Source: an uncultured Actinomycetes bacterium
GTDB lineage: Bacteria > Actinomycetota > Actinomycetes > Nanopelagicales > Nanopelagicaceae
Assembly (NCBI GenBank): GCA_903932695.1
Contig: CAIZGZ010000106.1
Location: 1 to 10,756 of the forward strand
DNA length: 10,756 nt
Direction of reading: 5' to 3'
Shown piece by piece: positions 1-6,127 of the stretch. The notes below the pieces were generated by a model. The model had not been told where the DNA came from. It worked only from the letters and a program-made list of their open reading frames with translations, and did not search any database. The stretch's first letter is position 1. Each line of letters begins with the position of its first letter. A program made the position numbers and the translations under genes.

Positions 1-40
1 CCTTCCAGCAATGGATGTAGGCACCCGTCTACTTAAGTTG

Positions 41-96
41 CAGGAGCTATAACCCTCCTGTCGTGGAAATACCACGACCGTTTAGTCCAGAGGAGG
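41..96 (+). promoter_or_regulatory. rpsF leader, S6:S18-type autoregulatory RNA (putative)
   Basis: Two nested stems are visible. The outer one pairs CCTCCT (54-59) with AGGAGG (91-96), which is the rpsF Shine-Dalgarno sequence. The inner one pairs TCGTGG (61-66) with CCACGA (72-77) around the loop AAATA. The 3' side of the inner stem is followed by an unpaired stretch beginning CCG (78-80). Known S6:S18 leaders upstream of rpsF use a bulged CCG box next to a helix to bind the S6:S18 complex and repress translation. A competing hairpin is also present: CAGGAG (41-46) can pair with CTCCTG (55-60), which would free the ribosome binding site. The RNA is therefore potentially bistable. The pairings are seen; the ligand and mechanism are inferred. 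No convincing promoter is visible in bases 1-40. Confidence 0.55.
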
Positions 97-108
97 TGGG
101 GTTAACGC

Positions 109-402
109 ATGCGTCATTATGAAATCATGGTCATTCTCGATCCTGAATTAGAAGAGCGCACAGTCCAACCAAGTCTTGATACATATCTCAAGATCATCAA
201 GGACAGTGGCGGCACAGTCAACAAGTTAGATATCTGGGGTCGTCGTCGCATGACCTTCGAAATCAACAAGAAGGCTGAAGGAATCTACGCCGTAGCTGAT
301 TTGAGCTGTGGCCCAGATGCGATCAAGGAACTCGATCGCCAACTTAATTTGAACGAAGCTGTGCTTCGCACAAAAGTCGTTCGTCCAGACGACACTATTT
401 AA
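109..402 (+). CDS. rpsF: 30S ribosomal protein S6
   Basis: This 97-residue protein has the S6 pattern throughout. It opens with MRHYEIMVILDPELEE, has the central WGRRRMTFEINKKAEGIYAV strand region, and ends with the VLRTKVVRPD segment. S6 binds 16S rRNA in the 30S platform as a heterodimer with S18, which is encoded two genes downstream. The ATG lies 12 nt after a perfect AGGAGG (91-96) that is part of the leader hairpin, so access to the site may be controlled. The length is normal for the family. It is the first gene of the conserved rpsF-ssb-rpsR-rplI cluster, with only 23 nt to ssb. Confidence 0.97.
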   Translation: MRHYEIMVILDPELEERTVQPSLDTYLKIIKDSGGTVNKLDIWGRRRMTFEINKKAEGIYAVADLSCGPDAIKELDRQLNLNEAVLRTKVVRPDDTI

Positions 403-425
403 CTGACACTTAAGAGAGAATAAAA

Positions 426-917
426 ATGGCAGCTGGAGATACAACGATCACAATGATCGGCAATTTGACCAACGATCCTGAGCTTCGCTTCACACCATCT
501 GGTGCTGCAGTCGCTAAGTTCACCGTTGCATCAACACCTCGTTATCTCGATAAGGCAACGAATGAATGGAAAGATGGCGATAGCCTCTTTCTTAATTGCC
601 AAATCTGGCGTCAAGCAGCAGAGAACGTTGCAGAGTCACTTACTCGCGGAATGCGTGTGATCGTCTCTGGTCGTTTAAAGCAGCGCTCTTATGAGACTAA
701 AGAAGGCGAAAAGCGCACTGTATTTGAGGTGGAAGTTGATGAAGTAGGTCCATCACTTCGCAACGCCACCGCAAAGGTCACCAAGACAACTCGTGGTGCA
801 TCTGCAGGAGGCTTCTCGTCAGCTTCAGAGACTGTATCGTCTGAAGATCCTTGGTCAGCCGCACCAGTAGGTGGCGGTTGGGCAACTGCAGCTTCTGATG
901 ATCAGCCACCGTTCTAA
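426..917 (+). CDS. ssb: Single-stranded DNA-binding protein SSB
   Basis: This 163-residue protein has an N-terminal OB fold at roughly residues 4-110 (TMIGNLTNDPELRFTPSGAA, then WRQAAENVAESL and GMRVIVSGRLKQRSYE). A flexible Gly/Ser/Ala-rich linker follows, then the acidic tip DDQPPF (158-163) that recruits replication and repair partners. It coats single-stranded DNA during replication, recombination and repair as a tetramer. The linker is short compared with mycobacterial and streptomycete SSBs, which fits a compact genome. No strong Shine-Dalgarno precedes the ATG (AGAGAGAATAAAA), so translation probably depends partly on coupling to rpsF. The position between rpsF and rpsR is the standard bacterial arrangement. 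Confidence 0.97.
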   Translation: MAAGDTTITMIGNLTNDPELRFTPSGAAVAKFTVASTPRYLDKATNEWKDGDSLFLNCQIWRQAAENVAESLTRGMRVIVSGRLKQRSYETKEGEKRTVFEVEVDEVGPSLRNATAKVTKTTRGASAGGFSSASETVSSEDPWSAAPVGGGWATAASDDQPPF

Positions 918-943
918 TAATTAATTAACCGTAACTAACCATT

Positions 944-959
944 CCTGCGCAATCGCAGG
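944..959 (+). promoter_or_regulatory. Small hairpin in the ssb-rpsR gap
   Basis: CCTGCG (944-949) and CGCAGG (954-959) form a 6-bp GC-rich stem with the loop CAAT, 24 nt upstream of the rpsR GTG and just ahead of its AAGGAG. There is no T-tract, so it is not a classical terminator. It could be a processing, stability or translational element. The structure is seen; the role is unknown. Confidence 0.35.
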
Positions 960-983
960 GCACCTCGAAAAAGGAGCACCACA

Positions 984-1271
984 GTGGGAGCAAGAAGTAA
1001 TAAGACCCTGAAGCCAAAGAAGACAGCTCCAAAGATGTCTGCTGCGGCTCTCAAGAAGTTTAAGAAGAAGCCATGTTCTTTCTGCCAGCAGAAAGTCACT
1101 TACATTGACTATAAGGACATCGCAACACTGCGCAAGTTCATCTCTGATCGCGGCAAGATCCGCGCTCGTCGTGTGACTGGTGCATGTACCCAACATCAAC
1201 GTGCAATTGCTGCCGCGGTAAAGAACTCCCGCGAAATGGCGCTATTGCCTTACACCTCAACAGCTCGCTAA
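984..1271 (+). CDS. rpsR: 30S ribosomal protein S18, zinc-ribbon form
   Basis: This 95-residue S18 has the conserved core YIDYKDIATLRKFISDRGKI and RARRVTG, and the C-terminus NSREMALLPYTSTAR. It pairs with S6 in the 30S platform. Cys31-x2-Cys34 and Cys68-x2-His71 form the probable zinc-binding set of the C+ class of S18. The GTG start at 984 was chosen because AAGGAG (971-976) sits 7 nt before it. This gives a lysine-rich N-terminal extension of about 17 residues relative to the usual size of about 79. An ATG at 1035 would give the usual length but has no good ribosome binding site. Confidence 0.95.
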   Translation: MGARSNKTLKPKKTAPKMSAAALKKFKKKPCSFCQQKVTYIDYKDIATLRKFISDRGKIRARRVTGACTQHQRAIAAAVKNSREMALLPYTSTAR

Positions 1272-1292
1272 GCGAAGAAGGAGAGCAGACCA

Positions 1293-1736
1293 ATGAAACT
1301 CATTCTTACTCGTGAAGTATCAGGCCTCGGCCAAGCTGGAGATGTCGTTACCGTTAAAGATGGTTACGCACGCAATTTCCTACAACCACGCGGTTTTGCG
1401 ATCGCTTGGTCACAAGGCGGAGAGAAGCAGATCGAAGGTATCCGTCGTGCACGTGCTGCACGCGAGATCCGCGATCTCGATCACGCCCGCGAAGTCAAAG
1501 CCACACTTGAGAAGGCAGCCATTGTCGTTAAGGCAAAGGTCGGCGCTACAGGTTCACTCTTTGGCTCAGTCACCGATAAGGACTTGGTCAAGGCGATTAA
1601 CACCACAACCGGTGTCTCAGTCGACCGTCATAGCCTTAAGGCTCCGATCATGAAGAAGCTCGGCAACTACACAGCCAAGGTCACACTTGCTGCATCTGTT
1701 GTCGCAACAGTTACCGTTTCGGTGGTTGCTGCGTAG
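1293..1736 (+). CDS. rplI: 50S ribosomal protein L9
   Basis: This 147-residue protein is the normal length for L9. The N-terminal RNA-binding domain starts MKLILTREVSGLGQAGD and contains VKDGYARNFLQPRGFA, the classic L9 signature. It is followed by the charged connecting helix (about residues 45-75, rich in Arg, Ala and Glu) and the C-terminal domain with GSLFGSVTDKDL. L9 projects from the 50S subunit near the L1 stalk and helps maintain reading frame. AAGGAG (1278-1283) lies 9 nt before the ATG. It is the last gene of the ribosomal operon; a strong hairpin starts 38 nt after the stop. Confidence 0.97.
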   Translation: MKLILTREVSGLGQAGDVVTVKDGYARNFLQPRGFAIAWSQGGEKQIEGIRRARAAREIRDLDHAREVKATLEKAAIVVKAKVGATGSLFGSVTDKDLVKAINTTTGVSVDRHSLKAPIMKKLGNYTAKVTLAASVVATVTVSVVAA

Positions 1737-1768
1737 CATCTCTCATAGTGAGATTCTTCAAAGGATCT

Positions 1769-1895
1769 TTATCCCCAAGCCCGTTCAGGAAACTGAGCGG
1801 GCTTGGTCCATTTCTTCCCCACATTCGATCTTCTTATCCCCAATTCATCCACATCCCCGCATAAGTTATCCCCAGAATTAGACACTTTCCCCACA
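1769..1895 (+). promoter_or_regulatory. DnaA-box-like cluster upstream of dnaB
   Basis: Six 9-mers related to the DnaA consensus TTATCCACA occur in one orientation. TTATCCCCA is at 1769-1777, 1834-1842 and 1866-1874 (one mismatch each). TCATCCACA is at 1845-1853 (one mismatch). TTCCCCACA is at 1815-1823 and 1887-1895 (two mismatches). The first overlaps the start of the rplI terminator stem. Such clustering suggests DnaA binding, either to control dnaB expression or to titrate DnaA. The sites are seen; the function is inferred. Confidence 0.5.
1775..1806 (+). terminator. Hairpin terminator after rplI
   Basis: The stem CCAAGCCCG (1775-1783) pairs perfectly with CGGGCTTGG (1798-1806). It is extended by TTCAG (1784-1788) against CTGAG (1793-1797), with one T-G pair, and closed by a GAAA tetraloop (1789-1792). 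That gives a 14-bp stem with a very stable GNRA loop. The downstream tail TCCATTTCTT is only moderately T-rich, so termination may be incomplete, allowing some read-through to dnaB. Confidence 0.65.
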
Positions 1896-1969
1896 CCTTC
1901 ACACACAGGTGCAAGGTCGGTGGCGCCTAAAAAATAGGAAATGTCAGCGCTCATCGCCAAAATAGCCCC

Positions 1970-3436
1970 ATGAGCATCGCAGAACTCCCACCACGGAATA
2001 ACGGCAACTCCAGCCCTCGTCCGGTCGAGTTTGAGCGCACCCCACCACAAGATCTCGTTGCCGAACAATCTGTTCTTGGCGGCATGCTCCTCTCAAAAGA
2101 TGCGATCGCAGATGTTGTCGAGATTATTAAAGATCGCGACTTCTATCGCCCCGCACATGAACTTATCTATGACGCAATTCTTGATCTCTATGGCCGTGGC
2201 GATCCTGCCGATCCAGTTACCGTCGCAGCCGAGCTAACAAAGCGTGGTGATATTGCGCGTGCAGGTGGCGCGCCATATCTCCACACGCTGATCTCCTCTG
2301 TTCCAACCGCAGCTAACGCTGGGTATTACGCAAAGATTGTTCGCGATCGTGCAATTCTCCGTCGCCTCGTTGAAGCTGGTACCAAGATTGTTCAACTCGG
2401 ATACTCCGAGGAGGGCGATGTCGATGATGCGGTAAACACCGCGCAAGCTGAGGTCTATCAAGTCACCGAGAGTCGTATGTCGGAGGATTACATCCAACTC
2501 TCCGAGCTCCTTCCCGCTGCGCTCGATGAGATCGAAGCGATCTCTACCGGTGTCGCACAAGAAGGTGTTAAGACTGGCTTTAAAGATCTAGATGCCCTCA
2601 CTAATGGATTGCACGCCGGCAATATGATCGTTGTCGCTGCTCGTCCTGCGGTCGGTAAGTCAACCCTTGGACTCGATATCGCGCGCCATGCATCGATTCA
2701 CAATGGCGATACCTCAGTGATCTTCTCGCTTGAAATGTCTCGCTCTGAAATCACCATGCGTATGCTCTCTGCCGAAGCGAGAGTTGGCCTTAACAATATT
2801 CGCTCGGGCTCACTGAGTGATGATGAGTGGGGTCGCTTAGCAAAGCGCATGGGTGAGATCTCCCAAGCTCCGCTCTTTATCGATGACTCACCAAATCTCT
2901 CACTGATGGAGATTCGTGCGAAGGCTCGTCGCCTCAAGCAACGCCACAACCTTAAGTTGATTGTGATCGATTACCTCCAGCTGATGACTTCAGGAAAGAA
3001 AGTTGAGAGTCGCCAACAGGAAGTATCTGAGTTCTCACGTAACCTCAAGCTCCTTGCTAAAGAACTCGGTGTACCGATCATCGCGATCTCACAGCTCAAC
3101 CGTTCGCCAGAACAACGCGCGGATAAGAAGCCGATGCTCTCTGATCTCCGTGAATCGGGTTCGATCGAACAAGATGCCGACGTTGTGATCTTGCTTCACC
3201 GCGATGATATGTACGATGGCCAAAATCGTTCTGGTGAGGCTGACTTAATTGTTGCCAAGCACCGTAACGGTCAGACCCGCACAATCACTGTTGCAGCCCA
3301 ACTTCACTTTGCTCGCTTTGCCGACCTTGCTGCGCCATCGCAGTATGGATCACAGCAAGGTGGACAACAAGGTGGATCGCCAGGTGGCCAACCAGGCGGT
3401 GGCTTCGCTAATAACGACTCTTTTATTCGTGATTAA
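1970..3436 (+). CDS. dnaB: Replicative DNA helicase DnaB
   Basis: This 488-residue protein is the hexameric 5'-3' helicase that unwinds the replication fork and recruits primase. The N-terminal domain (about 25-130) starts with PPQDLVAEQSVLGGMLLSKD. The RecA-like C-terminal domain has Walker A RPAVGKST (Lys230), the FSLEMS motif with catalytic Glu255, Walker B LIVIDYLQ (Asp334), SQLNRS and DLRESGSIEQDAD, and KHRNGQTRT near 430. The tail (about 458-478) is a Gly/Gln/Pro low-complexity run. No intein is present, unlike in Mycobacterium tuberculosis DnaB. The ATG was chosen because FERTPPQDL follows at the expected distance. No Shine-Dalgarno precedes it; a hexamer CAAAAT (1958-1963) ends six bases before the start, so a leaderless transcript is possible. 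Confidence 0.97.
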   Translation: MSIAELPPRNNGNSSPRPVEFERTPPQDLVAEQSVLGGMLLSKDAIADVVEIIKDRDFYRPAHELIYDAILDLYGRGDPADPVTVAAELTKRGDIARAGGAPYLHTLISSVPTAANAGYYAKIVRDRAILRRLVEAGTKIVQLGYSEEGDVDDAVNTAQAEVYQVTESRMSEDYIQLSELLPAALDEIEAISTGVAQEGVKTGFKDLDALTNGLHAGNMIVVAARPAVGKSTLGLDIARHASIHNGDTSVIFSLEMSRSEITMRMLSAEARVGLNNIRSGSLSDDEWGRLAKRMGEISQAPLFIDDSPNLSLMEIRAKARRLKQRHNLKLIVIDYLQLMTSGKKVESRQQEVSEFSRNLKLLAKELGVPIIAISQLNRSPEQRADKKPMLSDLRESGSIEQDADVVILLHRDDMYDGQNRSGEADLIVAKHRNGQTRTITVAAQLHFARFADLAAPSQYGSQQGGQQGGSPGGQPGGGFANNDSFIRD

Positions 3437-3453
3437 GACGGCGTAGGCCAGAA

Positions 3454-3948
3454 TTAATCAACAGGTGTGAGCGAACCACTCTTTACATCGTAAACAGCGC
3501 CCATTACTCGAACGCCCTTTGCAAGATATGGATTAGCTTCTACCTTGATGACATCTTTGCGAAGCGCAGCGAGTTGATCGCTCGTTGTCTGAAAATCAAG
3601 GCTACGAGTGTCGATGCCAGATTTCTCCGAGATCGCTTGATGGATTCCAGCCTCATCAATACTCGCCATTCGACAATCGGTATGTGGCATTACCAAGACA
3701 CGATTAACACCCAAGAGGTGGGTCGCTAGCGCCAAAGTACGCAGTACATCCGAGGTAACGCGAGCTCCAGCGTTACGCAGAATCTTTGCATCACCTGCCT
3801 GCATTCCAACAATACGTAGTGGATCGATACGCGAATCCATACACGTCACAATCGCCAAGCCCTTAACAGCTGTTCCAGTGAGATTTTCTGCAGTGAAGCG
3901 AGAAACAAATTCTTTGTTTGCATTTAAGAGATCATCGAACTTATCCAT
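3454..3948 (-). CDS. Beta-class carbonic anhydrase
   Basis: The 164-residue protein interconverts CO2 and bicarbonate using a zinc ion. The zinc-binding and catalytic set is complete: Cys36-x-Asp38-x-Arg40 in TCMDSRIDP, and His89-x2-Cys92 in MPHTDC. RNAGARVTSDVLRTLALA is the usual helix between them. Length and sequence style resemble the small mycobacterial enzyme Rv1284. There is no signal peptide, so it is cytoplasmic. The ATG at 3948 was preferred over an upstream in-frame start at 4017 because AGGAGG (3960-3955 on the minus strand) lies 6 nt before it. The longer form would also run deep into the transporter gene. It overlaps the upstream transporter gene by 8 nt, suggesting coupled translation. 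Its stop is 17 bp from the dnaB stop, with no terminator between. Confidence 0.93.
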   Translation of the reverse strand: MDKFDDLLNANKEFVSRFTAENLTGTAVKGLAIVTCMDSRIDPLRIVGMQAGDAKILRNAGARVTSDVLRTLALATHLLGVNRVLVMPHTDCRMASIDEAGIHQAISEKSGIDTRSLDFQTTSDQLAALRKDVIKVEANPYLAKGVRVMGAVYDVKSGSLTPVD

Positions 3949-4891
3949 GTGAAACCTCCTCTGTAGATGGTAACTCTGCTGCCATAAAACTTGAGATGTA
4001 GATACCGATGAGGACAACCACGGCTCCTACAAGTTCAAGGGTGGTAAGTCTTTCACGTAAAAAGATCCAACCCCAGATACCAGCCAGTACGGGCTCAAGC
4101 ATGCCGATCACCGCAGTCACTTGGGCACTGAGATGTTTCACGCCGATAAGTACGGATGTGTAGGGAAGGACGGTGCCAAAGAAGATGACAAAGATAATAA
4201 GGACCCAGCCTGGCAAGTGGTGTCCAGCCAACTTTCCATTCAGCACAACCGATTTGGTAAAAATCGAGCGGGGATAACTCCACCACGGCAAGATCACGCC
4301 GTAGAGAAGCGCGGTCACGCTAAAACCCCAGATCGCCATCGCCTCACCAGTAAAACGTTCGCTGAGTTTGCGACCCATCAGGAAGTAGATCACCAACGCG
4401 AGCGCATCAGCAAAGGATGCAACGAGGCCTGCGCCATCAAATTTCAATCCCTGCCAGACCTGGGCGATCAGCAGGAGTCCGATAAAAGCAGAGGCAAGTC
4501 CTAACCACATCAGTGGGGCGATCTTCTGTCTCCTAAAGATCCGCAGGTAGAGGACGATCCAGATCGGAGCGGTAAATTGAATCAAGATCGCCAAAGAGAC
4601 ATGGAGGTGAAGGATCGAGAAGAAGTAGAGCGATTGCACCGCGGCTATTCCAAATATGCCAAAGAGAATAAGCATGGGCAGATCGGTTCGAGCGATCTTC
4701 AATTCAGATAATCGCCCGCGAGCGGCCATAAAGAGGAGCAGGACCAACGCAGCGCCCGTGGAGCGGATCTCGGTGAGACGCCATGGAGAGAGACCGGCCT
4801 CCATCACCCATTTCGCAACGATGCCATTGATCGAGAAGAGGGTGGCAGCCCCCGCCACCAAGAAAGTCGCCCGAGCGTGGTGGTTTTTCAC
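3941..4891 (-). CDS. EamA/DMT-family membrane transporter
   Basis: This 316-residue very hydrophobic protein has about ten predicted transmembrane helices arranged as two related halves of five, the hallmark of EamA transporters in the drug/metabolite superfamily. The first half contains LFSINGIVAKWVMEAGLSPW and a helix ending RGRLSELK. The second half contains the loop LPYTSVLIGVKHLSAQVTAV and the typical VIGMLEPVLAGIWGWIFLRE motif. The substrate cannot be told; relatives export amino acids or other small metabolites. The start is GTG (4891) with no Shine-Dalgarno, but TAGGGT six bases upstream suggests a leaderless message. The last codons contain the ribosome binding site of the carbonic anhydrase gene, so the two form a small operon. 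A link to bicarbonate metabolism would be speculation. Confidence 0.9.
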   Translation of the reverse strand: MKNHHARATFLVAGAATLFSINGIVAKWVMEAGLSPWRLTEIRSTGAALVLLLFMAARGRLSELKIARTDLPMLILFGIFGIAAVQSLYFFSILHLHVSLAILIQFTAPIWIVLYLRIFRRQKIAPLMWLGLASAFIGLLLIAQVWQGLKFDGAGLVASFADALALVIYFLMGRKLSERFTGEAMAIWGFSVTALLYGVILPWWSYPRSIFTKSVVLNGKLAGHHLPGWVLIIFVIFFGTVLPYTSVLIGVKHLSAQVTAVIGMLEPVLAGIWGWIFLRERLTTLELVGAVVVLIGIYISSFMAAELPSTEEVSHG

Positions 4892-4897
4892 GGGTCG

Positions 4898-4903
4898 ACC
4901 CTA
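4898..4903 (-). promoter_or_regulatory. -10 box for the EamA-carbonic anhydrase operon
   Basis: On the minus strand TAGGGT lies exactly six bases before the GTG start at 4891, matching the actinobacterial -10 pattern TANNNT and placing transcription start at or next to the start codon. No clear -35 is seen. It is the mirror image of the box serving dcd. Confidence 0.5.
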
Positions 4904-4915
4904 CTCTCACCCTGA

Positions 4916-4921
4916 TAGGGT
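4916..4921 (+). promoter_or_regulatory. -10 box for dcd (leaderless start)
   Basis: TAGGGT ends six bases before the dcd GTG at 4928, again fitting TANNNT and a leaderless transcript. No Shine-Dalgarno is present. A weak -35-like TCGACC lies at 4895-4900 with a short 15-nt spacer. With the opposing box it forms the inverted repeat ACCCTA-N12-TAGGGT. Confidence 0.5.
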
Positions 4922-4927
4922 TTTGGT

Positions 4928-5509
4928 GTGCTACTTAGTGATCGCGATATCGCCGCCCAAATCTCCGCAGGCCGCCTCAAGGTAGAGCCCTTCCATGACG
5001 CCATGATTCAACCATCAAGCGTGGATGTCCGCCTTGATCGCTTCTTCCGCGTCTTTGAGAATCATAAGTACGAAGTCATCGACCCATCGATCGAGCAATC
5101 TGAGCTCACCCGTGAAGTCGCAGTGGGTGCCGATGAGTTCTTTATCCTGCATCCTGGCGAGTTTGTGCTCGCAAGCACCTACGAGGTCATCACACTTCCC
5201 GATGACATCGCCGGTCGCCTCGAAGGTAAATCTTCACTCGGTCGCTTAGGCCTTCTCACCCACTCAACCGCTGGCTTTATTGATCCAGGTTTCTCGGGCC
5301 ACATCACGCTCGAACTTTCCAATGTCGCAAATCTTCCGGTCAAACTCTTCCCGGGAATGAAGATTGGTCAACTCTGTCTCATCAAACTCTCATCTCCAGC
5401 AGAGCATCCTTACGGTTCAGCGCTCTATGGTTCTAGATACCAGGGCCAACGCGGTCCAACGGCGAGCAAGTCTTGGCTCAACTTCCACAAGACAAAAATT
5501 GAGGAGTAG
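4928..5509 (+). CDS. dcd: dCTP deaminase, probably bifunctional with dUTPase activity
   Basis: This 193-residue protein starts MLLSDRDIAAQI, as is typical of Dcd. The active-site segment GRLEGKSSLGRLGLLTH carries Ser102 and Arg106, and GHITLELSN carries the general-base Glu129. The C-terminal part contains HPYGSALYGSRYQGQRGPT. These stretches match the mycobacterial enzyme closely. That enzyme is known to convert dCTP directly to dUMP, combining deamination with diphosphate removal, so bifunctionality is a family-based inference. The product feeds thymidylate synthesis. The start is GTG; it is supported by the exact family N-terminus and by the -10 box six bases upstream. The following gene starts 58 nt after the stop. 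Confidence 0.95.
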   Translation: MLLSDRDIAAQISAGRLKVEPFHDAMIQPSSVDVRLDRFFRVFENHKYEVIDPSIEQSELTREVAVGADEFFILHPGEFVLASTYEVITLPDDIAGRLEGKSSLGRLGLLTHSTAGFIDPGFSGHITLELSNVANLPVKLFPGMKIGQLCLIKLSSPAEHPYGSALYGSRYQGQRGPTASKSWLNFHKTKIEE

Positions 5510-5521
5510 TCTTTCAACTGC

Positions 5522-5548
5522 TTGTCAGAACCTTCCTCACTCTAGATT
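5522..5548 (+). promoter_or_regulatory. Possible promoter for lemA
   Basis: TTGTCA (5522-5527) and TAGATT (5543-5548) resemble -35 and -10 boxes with a 15-nt spacer, shorter than ideal. A GGAG (5559-5562) lies 5 nt before the lemA ATG. Read-through from dcd is equally possible. Confidence 0.3.
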
Positions 5549-5567
5549 GTAAGAATTCGGAGCACTT

Positions 5568-6122
5568 ATGAACGCCGTCGTTCTCGTCCTACTCGTTCTC
5601 GTCGTCCTCGCCCTCCTCGCCGTAATGTCGCGCAATCGACTCGTGCGTCTGAGCATTAGCGCCGACGAAGCTTTTGCTCAGATCGAAGTACAACTCAAGC
5701 GTCGATCAGATCTGATCCCCAATCTTGTTGAGACGGTCAAAGGTTACACAAACCACGAAGCCTCAACACTTGAAGCAGTTGTAGCGGCTCGCGCAAAGGC
5801 AACCGCCGCAACATCGGTCGCTGATGTTGCTGCAGCAGATGGCAGCGTCACACAAGCTCTTCGCGGCTTGCTTGCTGTCACCGAGAATTATCCAGACCTC
5901 AAGGCATCGGCAAACTTTCTTGCACTTCAAGAAGAGCTCTCCACCACCGAGAATAAAGTTTCGTTTGCTCGCCAGTTCTATAACGACACGGTTCGCTCTC
6001 TGAACTCAGCGATCAAGACCTTTCCATCGAGCCTATTTGTGAACTCTGCAAAGGTTGCGGTTCGCCCATTTTATGAAGTGGATGATCCGCAAGACCGCAA
6101 GGCTCCAACAGTTAAGTTTTAA
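5568..6122 (+). CDS. lemA: LemA family protein
   Basis: The 184-residue protein has one N-terminal membrane helix (about residues 3-20, a run of Val and Leu). A LemA domain follows, mostly helical, with the signatures IEVQLKRRSDLIPNLVETVK and, near the C-terminus, FARQFYNDTVRSLNSAIK. LemA proteins are membrane-tethered, with most of the chain outside the cytoplasm. Their biochemical role is unresolved, though they often neighbour HtpX-type proteases. Here htpX begins 5 nt after the stop, supporting a functional pair in membrane protein quality control. The length is usual for the family. GGAG 5 nt upstream supports the start. Confidence 0.92.
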   Translation: MNAVVLVLLVLVVLALLAVMSRNRLVRLSISADEAFAQIEVQLKRRSDLIPNLVETVKGYTNHEASTLEAVVAARAKATAATSVADVAAADGSVTQALRGLLAVTENYPDLKASANFLALQEELSTTENKVSFARQFYNDTVRSLNSAIKTFPSSLFVNSAKVAVRPFYEVDDPQDRKAPTVKF

Positions 6123-6127
6123 TACTT

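Noticed and set aside
48..53. TATAAC as a -10 box for rpsF
   Set aside because: Transcription would then start near 60 and remove the 5' arm of the leader stem; no -35 is seen at the right distance.
919..927. A/T palindrome around TTAATTAA after ssb
   Set aside because: It is short, simple A/T sequence that is expected by chance; no promoter geometry or repeat partner was found.
1035..1271. Shorter S18 starting at ATG 1035
   Set aside because: It gives the usual family length but has no ribosome binding site, whereas GTG 984 has AAGGAG at ideal spacing.
1738..1754. Small inverted repeat ATCTC/GAGAT after rplI
   Set aside because: It has only five pairs with a 7-nt loop, far weaker than the 14-bp hairpin just downstream.
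2600..3100. Possible DnaB intein, as in some actinobacteria
   Set aside because: The RecA-like domain runs uninterrupted through Walker A, FSLEMS, Walker B and the following motifs.
3352..3410. Short tandem repeats of a GGTGGA-like unit
   Set aside because: They are in frame within dnaB and encode its Gly/Gln/Pro tail; this is low-complexity coding sequence, not a CRISPR or mobile repeat.
3949..4017. In-frame N-terminal extension of the carbonic anhydrase (start at 4017)
   Set aside because: It would overlap the transporter gene by 77 nt, adds unrelated residues, and lacks the AGGAGG that precedes the start at 3948.
4121..4504. 127-codon open frame antisense to the transporter gene
   Set aside because: It has no recognisable domain, the composition is that of a shadow of a hydrophobic coding strand, and the opposing gene is clearly real.
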